In this document: one piece after another, positions 39,359 to 48,749 of the stretch | How positions within the stretch are numbered: the first letter of the stretch is position 1 | Layout of the letters: each line of letters begins with the position of its first letter | Source: Anaeramoeba flamelloides | Lineage: Eukaryota > Metamonada > Anaeramoebidae | Length of the DNA: 64,000 nucleotides | Reading direction: 5' to 3' | Assembly: GCA_027625915.1 (NCBI GenBank) | Contig: JANTQA010000023.1 | Coordinates: 5,704,001 to 5,768,000 of the forward strand | Made by a program: the position numbers and the translations under genes | The notes under the pieces: generated by a model | What the model was told of the DNA's origin: nothing | Database searches by the model: none | Seen by the model: the letters and a program-made list of their open reading frames with translations, nothing else

Positions 39359-40123
39359 ATTTAATAGCCAATGATTTTTTTGATTTGTAAAATTCCATAA
39401 ATTCAAATTATAATTATTATTGTTTCTTTCTTTTTTTATTTGTTTTCCATTAATATCATCGTTCTCATTAATTTTATGAATATCCAAAATTTGATTTTTA
39501 TTCTTTTTTAATAAATTATTATCAAAATTTATATATGTTAATATATCTTTACAAAAAAAATGGTAAACAATATTATCTTTTTCATGAACACAAATTAACA
39601 ATTCATTTATTATTATAAAAGAATGTAATCTAATTTTATTCTGCTTTTTTGTTAATTGGTAATTTTTTTTCCACTTAGTTAAAGTCATTACATTTTTGAT
39701 AAAATAAGAGAAAATTCTCTTTTTAAATAACCAATCGAAAACTAAATGGTCTTTTTTTTGATCAAAAATATCATTTTTTTTTAATTCAAGTATTATAAAA
39801 AAGATTTTGTTAATTCTTAATAATAAAGATTCACACAAAATTAAATCGTGATAATATTGCTCGGTTTCTTCATTTGCCTGCGAAATGTTACTAGTGTCAA
39901 GCATGATTTGAATTTTCTCAGAGTATAGCTTTGATATTAACTTTATTAAATTTAAAAATGTAACCCTAAAGCCCATTGAAAGAATTTGATGATAATTATT
40001 TTTTGATCGAAGAAAGATAGACAAGACATCTAAGCAAGTAATTATGGAAAAATCTGGTAATTTGTTTTGATATTTTTTTTGGAAAAGTAGTGTTTCTTCA
40101 ATCAATTTTAAGGTGTTGTTCAC
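27401..40123 (-). CDS. Giant BEACH-domain protein, neurobeachin class (alpha-solenoid, lectin-like, PH-BEACH, BEACH, WD40)
   Basis: BEACH proteins (neurobeachin, LRBA, LYST; amoebal Lvs proteins) act in vesicle and lysosome traffic and membrane fusion. Reading: 40123-34310, then the +1/-1 frame from about 34327 to 31418, intron 31417-29095 (GTTTGT donor, AAAAG acceptor, phase 1), then 29094-27401; about 3,460 residues. Order: helical solenoid with poly-Asn near 260 and a Lys/Glu tract near 480-550; concanavalin-like domain about 1150-1350 (SGYTFTTWIRI, KTWFFLTISHSP); solenoid; Ser-Asp run near 2240; PH-BEACH about 2620-2760 (GKLIHEITVELIKP); BEACH about 2770-3050 across the intron ([63 protein letters not shown]); WD40 repeats (SCGYWDSSFRI, HKDIVTCL, VTGSRDTTLIIW, ISGSRDKTLI), which resemble neurobeachin itself. 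The first codon in this frame is not ATG (GTG at 40123; no in-frame ATG upstream to the stop near 40165), so 5' exons are missing. Frame break: see findings. Confidence 0.85.
30940..31280 (-). repeat. Dispersed repeat A, copy 3 (uninterrupted, inverted)
   Basis: Its reverse complement contains AATTCCAATAGGGATCAATA, CTAGAATAACAC and GACTATAGATCTTTTA, matching A1 and A2. It is continuous across the site where B1 sits in A2. Confidence 0.6.
31364..31398. repeat. Poly-A tract beside the BEACH exon
   Basis: A run of about 35 adenines on the plus strand (poly-T on the coding strand), starting about 20 bp into the intron from the donor at 31417. Confidence 0.85.
33340..33412 (-). repeat. Ser-Asp dipeptide repeat in the BEACH protein
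   Basis: Hexamer repeat (TCAGAA/TCGGAA on the plus strand) coding alternating Ser and Asp or Asn just before an Asn/Asp-rich linker. An acidic low-complexity linker between solenoid segments; possible phosphorylation by CK2-type kinases is inference. Confidence 0.85.
34350..34437 (-). repeat. Pure AAT trinucleotide tract encoding poly-Asn in the BEACH protein
   Basis: Nearly thirty consecutive Asn codons, nearly all AAT on the coding strand (one AGT codon interrupts near the start). It lies about 25 bases before the frame break in the same gene. Confidence 0.9.
39307..39358 (-). repeat. AAC trinucleotide tract encoding poly-Asn in the BEACH protein
   Basis: About sixteen Asn codons in a row that are almost all AAC, unlike the AAT tract at the other end of the same frame. 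Confidence 0.85.
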
Positions 40124-40489
40124 TTTTTGATGGTTAAAATTAAGAGAATTTAAATAAAAAATTTATTACATTTTTTTTTTTAAATTAATCATTAAATATA
40201 TTGTTTGATAAATTCAAAATATCTTGTAATGAAATAAAAAAATATTATATTTTTAAAAGATTTTAATTTTTTTATAGTTTTAAAAAAATTGTTCTAAAAT
40301 TTAATCCACATTTTTTCGATCAAAAATATTGTTATAAGCAATTTGTTCATAACAAAGAAACTTTTTGATTTTTAGAGAATATAAATTAAAAATCTCATTT
40401 TTTAACATTCTTAAAACAGTAAAAATAATGATAATAATACACTTTGAATCGAATTTTTAAAATTTTTAATTATTTCAAAATATTTTTTT

Positions 40490-41060
40490 GCTTTCACATC
40501 ATTTCCAAAATTTTGTGAATCATTCACACTTTTCTTCACAAAAATAATTGAAAAATAAAATCTCGCAAATTAAAAAGAAAAAAACATTTTTTTGTTGTTT
40601 CCCATGAGTATAATTTCATGTGGAAAATAATTATTTATTTTTGTTTGTGGTTTTAATATCTTCTAGATTGGATTCTCTTTTTTGTAAACGATTCGCAAAA
40701 TTGGTAATATTTTGGGGTGTGAATACACAAAATAAATTCAATTCTGAAAATGTTGTGAACATTTTTTTTTGCCACTGATTCTGCTTTAGGAGTGTATTCC
40801 ACTTAATCTAAATTTTTATTTTTCATTTTGGTTTTCACGATTTTCTTCACACTTTCCACAAAATCAGTAACATTATTGGTAACAAACATTCACAAACAAA
40901 AAAAAAAAAAAAATCAGAACAGGGGTTGAAAGTGGGTATTTTTTTTTTATTGATAACGATTATGTAACAAATCAATTTTGATATTTTTTATTTTTGTGAA
41001 TTCACATTTCAAATTATTCCCGTTTTTGTGAAAAATTATTTTTGTGTGAAAAAATAAAAT
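40490..41060. repeat. TTCACA/TGTGAA-rich tract upstream of the BEACH gene
   Basis: More than a dozen TTCAC or GTGAA motifs in 570 bp, in both orientations, with related longer blocks (AATGTTACTGATTTTGTGGA near 40865 and CCAATTTTGCGAATCG near 40690, both on the minus strand). Several short minus-strand frames read through it (for example MFVTNNVTDFVESVKKIVKT from 40889). It may be a decayed foldback repeat or may contain the missing 5' exons of the BEACH gene. Confidence 0.4.
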
Positions 41061-41139
41061 GAAAATGGTGTGTTGTTGTTTTTTTGTTTTTTGTTTTTAT
41101 TACATTTATCCAATAACTTGATAGTTTAATTGAAATATG

Positions 41140-41695
41140 AAAAATATTTTTTGGAATGATTAATATTAGGTTTGAGTTGAGTTCTTTTGAATCGAAAAAC
41201 TAAAATAAAATTAGTTGGTGGTATCTAAACTTTGATCGATCAATAATTATTAATAGAATTTTTACAAATTTACCAATACATTTTTTTTTCTATCATTTTT
41301 TCCCCACTTCTTCATTTTTTATTCTTTCTTTTCTTTTTTTTTTAGAAAAATAAAGAAAGATTCAAAAACTTCTGATGACCGTATCTGTTAGATACTCTTT
41401 GAATCAGAAGTATCAAATTTAGTAACTTCAAAATTATCTCTTTAACAGGTTAGATGAGGTTTTATCTAACCCTTAACAATAAATCCAATACATTTTTTTT
41501 TGGCTGATTTCAAAATTTTGGACACATCTATTTTTATTTATTTTTTTATTTATTTGTATTGTGAGTATTGTAATTTATCAATAATTGTTAACATTTCATT
41601 AGTTATCTGATTATAATAGAGTATTTCTTTGAGAATTTATTTAATAAGATTTTTTTTTTGAATTGATTGTTCAAAAAAAAAATTAGGGATCGATT
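41140..41695 (+). repeat. Dispersed repeat C carrying segment N (copy 4)
   Basis: Outer parts match C at 54854-55387 (GAGTTGAGTTC, ACTTTGATCGATCAATAATT, TTGTGAGTATT, AATAAGATTTTTTTTTTGAA). Segment N (about 41290-41490) lies inside, flanked on both sides by CCAATACATTTTTTTT, a possible 16-bp target duplication. Confidence 0.55.
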
Positions 41696-42067
41696 TTAAT
41701 AGTAAAACAGCAGTAAAATTGAAAATTTTTTCGAATATGTTTTTACTTATTTTTTCCTTCATTTCAAAACAAAACCCAAAAATTAAATTGATTCTTTAAA
41801 TTAAAATAGAATTCAAAATATCAATTAAACCAAAATTTAAGCATGTTAAGTTTTCGAAATTTGATGTTTATTTGAAAGCCAAAGTAAAATTGACTTTTTA
41901 TGATGCTATGATTTTCCTATTAATGTGAAACTGTCTTTAAGATTTTAACAATAGAAATTAATCTTAGTTTGAGGAATTTCACTTTTAGATATCTTTATTA
42001 ATCAACGAAAAATAAGTAAAAATAATAATTTGAAAAATTTTCCATTTCACTGCCCTTTAACAATTAA

Positions 42068-43757
42068 CCATTTGGAAAAAAAAGTAAAACAGGAAAAAAG
42101 TTAAACCCGATTTTTAATTAGGAACCTTTGTAGAGTCACAGAAACCTGAAAATTGAAAATGAAAATTAAGGGACTAGTAACTCTTATTTATTTTTTTTTC
42201 CCAAAGGTAATAGAGTAATTATTTACATTAGGATACAATTAAACCCAATAAGAAACTTCGTTTGTCAACTTTAGAGAAATGAATTATCATTTTAAAAAGT
42301 TTTCATTTTTCCAATGGAATTTTCAGTCAAAAGATCTGATCCTTTTTTGTTGGGTTTTTGTATCAAATTAGAAAAATAAAAATTTGCAAAAAAATTTATT
42401 TTTGAAGAAATCTCACTTTTAGTAATTTTTGAGAGTCTTTCTGAACAAGCAACGTTGTGTCTTTAATATTATTTTAAAAATACATCAAAAATAAATCAAA
42501 TATTGTATCCATTGAAGATCTAAAAAATTTGAACATTTATTTTATTCACAAATATTTATTCAATTTCTTGAAATTTAAAAGACTTGTCAATATACTTTTT
42601 CAAATAAAAAGAGTATAAACAAGGAACTTTTTGTATTAAAATTAGTTATTTGATCATATCTATTATTTTTTTTATTATTAGAAATGTGTATTTGAATTGT
42701 TTTATCTGTTGCAAAATCTTGGAAAAATTGAGAAATAAATGTAAAACCTATTTGATAAATTTAATCATTGGGTTGTTAATGACTTACTAAAATAATTAAG
42801 ATTGTGCTTATAATTATTAATTATAAATAATCAAATTAAAAAGTATTTCTTTAGATAATAAGTTGAATTTCCCAGGTTCTAAAAAAGTATTTCGGGAGAA
42901 TTTTTAATTCGATTCTTTTGTTCTTTTTCTCATATTTTTTCATTTAATCCCTAGAAAAAATAGATTTGGTCTGTTCTTTGAATCAAAAAATTATATTTTT
43001 TACAAGTTTAAAATAATTATTGTATTTTTTTTGAGATTAAGTAGATTTTTTAAACTGGGTTATTTTAGAACTTGGTGGTTTCATTTTTAAATTGTTATTT
43101 TGTACACTTCCTTTACAAGCAATAAGATTTCAATCTTCTTTCATAGAAAATAATTTTTTTTAAATAATTTGGAAATATGTTGGATTTTGAACTTTTCAAA
43201 AATGAGAAAAATGGATCAGACTTTTAAAAACAATAATTCATTTCTGAAAATAGTAATTAAAAATAAGTCATGCTTTGTAGTTATCAGATTTTTACTTTAT
43301 TTTTCAATTTCAAGATACGGTAAATTTTTTTTTAATTTGTTAGTAAATTTACTTGAAGTTTTTTTTTAGTTTACTAGTCACTTAAGATAAAATAAAAGAA
43401 TGAAACAAATCAACTTCAAAAAGGAATAATTCATTATATTATTTTCAATCAAATCAATAAACACAATTTAGATCTCCTTTTATATCGAATCTGTGAGTTA
43501 TTTTGGAGATCACAAAAATAGTGAAATTTTTCATTGGATTTTTTAATAAAAGAACAAGCAAAGAAATACTCCATATAAAAGAAGTTATTATAATAACTGT
43601 TATTGTGTTTTGTTCTCTGTTTTGTCTAAAGTCATTTATTTTTTCTTTTATTAGTTGATCTTAATTTTCATTTTCAGGTTTCTGTGACTCTACTAAGGTT
43701 CCTAATTAAAAAAAAAGGTTGAACTTTTTTTCTTGTTTTGCTTTTTTTTCCAAATGG
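42068..43757 (+). mobile_element. Element E, 1.7 kb DNA element with about 100-bp inverted ends
   Basis: The left end (CCATTTGGAAAAAAAAGTAA onward, to GAAAATTAAG at 42170) is the inverted copy of the right end (CTTAATTTTCATTTTCAGGT at 43661 to CCAAATGG at 43757), with only a few differences. Shared core: GGAACCTTTG.AGAGTCACAGAAACC. The interior has no long frame (largest 66 codons), so it is non-autonomous or gutted. Target duplication not clear; AT-rich flanks. Superfamily not assigned. Confidence 0.75.
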
Positions 43758-43781
43758 CAAAAATGGAATGTAAAAATACTG

Positions 43782-44003
43782 TCAATTGTAAAATAAAAAG
43801 ATCAAATTTTTCATTCAGCTTTCCCAAAATAATCTCGTTTCCAAGAATTAAAACCAAACCAAAGATCCCCAATTCTTAAAGGGAAACAAATAATTTAAGA
43901 TTGTTTAAAGAATTAAAAAATTGAAATTTTACTTTGATTTTTAAAATCCTTTTTTTGGAAAGCCTAATGAAAATTTTGTTCCATTTATTTTGCAACAAAT
44001 AGT
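43782..44003 (+). mobile_element. Foldback element D, copy 2
   Basis: Abuts the right end of element E. Arms: CAAATTTTTCATTCAGCTTT and GAAAGCCTAATGAAAATTTT. A partial third arm recurs at about 44090-44170 (CCTTTTTTTGGAAAGCTGAA). Confidence 0.65.
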
Positions 44004-44184
44004 AACCCACAAAGTTCGCAATTTTGAAACACCAAAGTCTTGAATATCGTCAAGGTAAATAATATGAAAACCTCTTTAATCAATTAAAAAAGTTAAATTT
44101 TACTTTGTTTTATAAAATCCTTTTTTTGGAAAGCTGAAGAAAACCTTCCATGTATTTTTCAACAAAAAGTATTTTCACCTTTCA

Positions 44185-44345
44185 ACAAGATTAAAAGCGC
44201 AAAAATTCAGAGCACTAATGTCAGTAAAAAAATTAGTACAACTGTTTTCAAAAAATGTTGAAAAAAAGTTTTATCAAGATGTCTTCAAACTGTCTAATTC
44301 ACCCATTTCAAGTAACTTGGTTAACACTTTAGAAAACCTTGAGTA
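44185..44345 (+). pseudogene. Possible coding remnant or exon, unrecognised
   Basis: A plus-strand frame without a long homopolymer reads LKAQKFRALMSVKKLVQLFS and then KNVEKKFYQDVFKLSNSP before reaching a GTAAGC that could be a donor. Base composition is less AT-extreme than its surroundings. The frame after that is broken. I cannot name a family; it could be an exon, or a gene scrap carried by a repeat. Confidence 0.25.
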
Positions 44346-44609
44346 AGCACTTTTTTCAAAAAGCTGTAACCAAGAATAAATTCGACAAACAGTAAAGCTG
44401 TTGCTTTGGAAAATTGGGATCTAAAATTAAAAAATACCAGTTTCAGGGTTTCTAAGAATCAATTTCCCATCAAAAGGAAAAAGACTTTTACTTAAGTTAT
44501 GTGAAGTGCTTAGAGAACCCTATTCAGAAGGTTCCTTGAAAGCTTGAATAAGATCAAAAATTAATTTTCAAAAGAAGAATAAAAATAAAGGGTCAATTAG
44601 GCAGGAAAG

Positions 44610-45182
44610 AAAATTTCAAACTTGGTTGTGGGCTTTGGAAACGGGTGTACAGTAGATAATTTAAATGTTTGATGATGTAAATTGTTTCACAAAGGAGTAA
44701 TGGATGATGGGAGTTGTTGGACTTGATCGATTCTTTTTCGATTTCATGGGTAATGTTGTTTTGCGGTTCCCATTCTTTGTATTCAACTAGAAATGTTTTG
44801 GAAAATCTTAGGTACCAATTAAAATGTGCCTCCTAGAATTGAATAATAAAGAGAACAGAAATTAAAAAAAAAAAATAAATAAAAAAAAAAAGAAAACACC
44901 TTGTAAATTGTTCAAGCAACGAAACACAATAAAATATTTTCTTACAGGATCGGTTATTAAGTGTAATTTCTGGAATAAATTTCTTAGTGTTTTGTTTTTG
45001 AGCCCACTTTTTAATTTGGTTTGACTATTTGATTGTTTAAAAAAGATTTCTTGTTGGAGCATACAAAAAAAATGGAAAAAATGAATGATCAATGACGAAA
45101 GATAATAGAAAAGAAAAATTGGTAGAAAACATAGGTGGTATATAACAATCAAATTGGTAACGATCTCTTCAAAACCCACTTA
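44610..45182 (-). CDS. Candidate multi-exon gene or gene remnant, unrecognised
   Basis: Two consecutive minus-strand segments look coding. The first (45182-44897) ends ...LFQKLHLITDPVRKYFIVF-RCLNNLQ near a GGTGTTTTC donor. The second begins after TTCTAG at about 44835 and reads EAHFNWYLRFSKTFLVEYKE, then LLLCETIYIIKHLNYLLYTR, ending at a TGA near 44596. GC content is raised over 44600-44840, as in exons here. A hydrophobic stretch in the first segment (about 45150-45070) may be an unspliced intron. The donor between the two is weak. No ATG-led complete model could be built and the family is not recognised. Confidence 0.4.
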
Positions 45183-45420
45183 CTGTCTATATTTTGATTT
45201 TCATTTAGGTGTGGGTTTGGAAAATTCAGACCAGTATTTATGTTCTAAATAGGGAAAAATTTTTACGTTCATTTTCAATTTCAAATAGAGTCACAAAGTA
45301 CAACCTGCCTTCTTGAGAACTCTCTTTCTAAATGTAAAATCTGGAACAGGAAGTGAATATTTTTCCATTTATAATTCAAAAACCAGTATTCAACAAAACA
45401 AGTGAGTCTTTTAGTATAAG
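45180..45420 (+). repeat. Dispersed repeat H, copy 2
   Basis: Matches 14060-14335 through CATTTTCAATTTCAAA, ACAACCTGCCTTCTTGAGAA and GGAACAGGAAGTGAATATTT. It overlaps the presumed upstream part of the candidate gene at 44610-45182. Confidence 0.5.
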
Positions 45421-46554
45421 GGTAATTGGGCTTGCAAAAAAAAGGTCTAATTTATAATTTGTACTGCAAGTGAACTTGAGTGAATGGAAAAAAATTTAAC
45501 AATTTAGTAAGGGAACTCTATTTATTGATTTATTAATAGAGAATTGATTTTTGAAAAATAAATTCGATTAAAAAATCTAAATAAGGGAGAGTAAATTAAA
45601 TCAAAAAGTTTTCACTTGATAGTTTCTTGTGACGATTTTTTTAATATTTCTTGTCTGTCAGTGGTTATATCATTTGGGGAGAAAGAAATAAAAACTTTTT
45701 GAACTTTTAATGGGAAAGACAGTATCAAGATTTTTCATTTATTTTGTCTGAATAAGTTTATATGGTTGTTTTGTTTTGGCAACCATATTGATAATTTATC
45801 AGTTCTGATTATTATTTGTTGAATTTTCTCATTTAAGGGACTTGTGGCCCTTAAAAAACATCGAATATTTTCCACTTGAACATTTTGGTGACAAGATTCT
45901 AATTTTTAATCCGGTAGTATTCTCATAAAAATTGCCACATAGTCTCAATGCTGAACACCAATTGTTCTATTTTTTGAAAATAAATTCTGATATTAAATTT
46001 AAAAAAAAATTTGAACCCAAACAACAATTTACAATTTTTAAAAATTTTCATTGCATTTTGTTATTTTAACAACTTAAAAATATTTGTGATAAATTTAAAG
46101 CAAAAAGAAAAAATGAAAATTTCATCTATAATACTACAAAATTTTCACCCTATATGGTTTAAATATAATAAAAAATCAACTAAGATTGAAACCTCAAATT
46201 TATTATTTTGTTCTTGTAACTTTAGTGGATGGTGTAAATTATGTTTATTGGTGGTTTTTGAATTGTAAAGTCTGGGTGAAGTTGAAGATGTATCCCATTC
46301 GTTTAATTTCTTAAAATATTTGGTTGAAATTTCTAACAATAACAACTATATAAATTGAGATCTATTATATTTTTTTTGGAACTTTGTTAATTTTATAATT
46401 AAAAAAAAATTGGTATTTTAAAAAAATTTTTAAAAAGGGGTGAATGTATTGACAGGTGAGATAGAAAGTTAATGTATGATTGGGTATGTTATTTATATAC
46501 CTTCTGTGGGTAAATATTTAATTTACATTTACATATCTTCCCATAAAAATTGTC

Positions 46555-46735
46555 TTAACAGACTAATCTCTATTAAATTTTTTTACCTAAATTTAATTCA
46601 GATTGAGAAAATTTTTTGCTAATTACTTAGATTTTAAAACCTATGTTTATTTTCAATATTAAATTTATTTCTGGACAAGTAAGTATTATTTAGAAATTGG
46701 TAAAAAAAAAATAATAATGGAGATTAGTCCCTTAA
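46555..46735 (-). mobile_element. MITE I, copy 1, TTAA-flanked
   Basis: TTAA at both edges; inverted ends of about 40 bp with imperfections (inward: CAGACTAATCTCTATTAAAT and GGGACTAATCTCCATTATTA). Reverse orientation relative to the copy at 54144-54330. The TTAA duplication suggests a piggyBac-type relation. No coding capacity. Confidence 0.75.
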
Positions 46736-46889
46736 CAAATTCAATATTTTTTTTACCAAGGTTGAAATCGAAGAATAAAGTAAAAATCTGACTATGGATG
46801 TATCAAATCTACTTTTAATTATAATTTTGTAAGTAACCATTGTTTACAAAATTTTGAGTATTTGAAATATCCTAGGAAATTCGTGATTA

Positions 46890-47087
46890 CAGTCAGTTTC
46901 ACTTTTAAGGCACAAACTTTCAACGAAATTTAAGGCACAAAAAAATCTCAAATTAAAGCACAAAATTTGGAATTTTTTTTTTTTTACAAATTATTTTTCT
47001 AGAATTCTGAATTTTGCGCTTTAATTTGAGATTTTTTTGTGCCTTAAATTTCGTTGAAAGTTTGTGCCTTAAAAGTGAAACTGACTG
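46890..47087 (+). mobile_element. MITE G, copy 1, near-perfect hairpin, TA-flanked
   Basis: A 198-bp palindrome: the left arm CAGTCAGTTTCACTTTTAAG to AAAGCACAAAATTTGGAATT is repeated inverted with few mismatches, and TA flanks both ends. CAGT termini with a TA duplication point to Tc1/mariner-type mobilisation. High arm identity suggests a young copy. Related copies at 58096-58291 and 17294-17550. Confidence 0.85.
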
Positions 47088-47089
47088 TA

Positions 47090-48740
47090 TCGAAAAAACA
47101 GAAAATTTCTTAACCACTTCAAAACAGCTTTTGAAGAACTTTTAAAGATACCTGAGTTTTCTGAGCTAAATTATTATTGTAAAGTAACAATTTTACTTTA
47201 AAATATTTTTTTTTGAATTTTCTTTTATAAACCCTTAGAAAAGTTTTTTAATTTTTGGTAACTTTGAGTATATTTGAAAATGTAATTTTTAGGGTAGGTG
47301 ATTGGGCTTGATTTGGGTTGTTTTGGGCTTGGTAGTGTGTGTATATATTAAGCCTATTTATCTTCTCAAATGGGGAGTTAAATTAGGTTTGGCTTATGTA
47401 ACCTTCTGGATCTAGTGTGTATTACATTAAAGTTTAAAGGGTTATTTCTGGATTATATTTAAGCTTACAAAATAATGATTAATGATTCACAATTAGAAAT
47501 TTTGCTTACATAAATTCATCAAAGAGGGAGGAAGATTCCTTATTCACAGAAAATGAAGATTAATGTGTAAAAATCTAAATTATGAGCCAATTTCAACAGA
47601 TAATGATTTGGTAAGAATATTCTTAAAACTTGTAGATTTGAGAATAATTGATCTTGGGGGCTCCTAATTCCAGCTCGATTCAGATTTGGAAAAGAATTTA
47701 ACAGAAAAAACATTCAAAAACTTTATTAAAACAATTAATTATGAAAAAAGAAAGATTTTATCTTAAAAATCAGTATTATGAACCTAATTTTTCAAAATAA
47801 AAATAAAAATTAGGTAATTTTTCATTTTTTGATAATTTCACTTATAATAAACATTATTGGTTAATAATAGATCATGGATTATATATTATTTTTTAAGTTG
47901 TTTAACAATTTCGTTTAGAAAATCCGATTTCCTATGTTCTATTACGATTTTTTTTTAATTAAAAGTAAAAAATTTGTAATATTTTTTTTTCACAGTTAAG
48001 GGATTATAATTATTTATTACAATTGTATTTTATATTTGATAAATATATTCCAAATCAATAAAAAATTATTTTAACTAATATATAAATATTTATTGATTTA
48101 AATTGATATAAATATTTATTTCTTTCGATTTTCCGTTAGGTTTCCCAGAATTTAAATGAATTGAGTAAAATAATAGATTTTTCTCTATTCTTTTGAATTC
48201 TCGAAAACCTGGTTCACTTCGGTTTGATTTTTTTTATTTTTTCGAATCGATTGAAAATTAAATAATCTTTTCGGTTTATTTGACAAATTCAAAAAAACTA
48301 CTGTTATCTTTTCCTAATTTTAAAAGAATAGAGTATAATCCTGGATTTTTCTCTTTTTTTTTGAATTCTGGGAAATGGATGTAATAGAAAGATACTCTAC
48401 TGCACTTGACGGCATTTTGTTGTTTTTTTTTTTAAAAAAGGGACAAAAAGAGTAAAGTTTAATGTTTACTCTTTTTTTGGATTTTAGAAAACCTAGGACA
48501 CGGAATTGTTATCACAAGAACTTTTTTTCCTCTATTTCGGTTTTATCAGATGAGTGAATATTTTCAAAGCTATTATTTATTTTCTATCAAGTAAATATCT
48601 TGTATTTAAATTAAACTAAAATTCATAATTCCGTTTCTTTGGAATTTTTTTCTTCTTTAGAAATTTAAAAAAAAGGTTTACGATAACAATAATAAGTACA
48701 ATAACCTCAAGAATTTGAAGTTAAGAAATTTTGATTATTT
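47090..48740. other. Intergenic; unresolved, possibly upstream LINE relic
   Basis: A locally G-rich patch (47290-47440, e.g. GATTTGGGTTGTTTTGGGCT) is unlike the surrounding DNA. A repeat-L match lies at 48110-48210 and a weaker one near 48305-48375. No gene can be supported. The patch may be the 5' part of the decayed LINE that follows, but no protein motif shows this. Confidence 0.4.
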
Positions 48741-48749
48741 TGTAAATTA

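Noticed and set aside
46011-46268. Plus-strand 85-codon frame as a gene.
   Set aside because: Not ATG-supported by any motif, no homology recognised, and its composition is that of the surrounding intergenic DNA.
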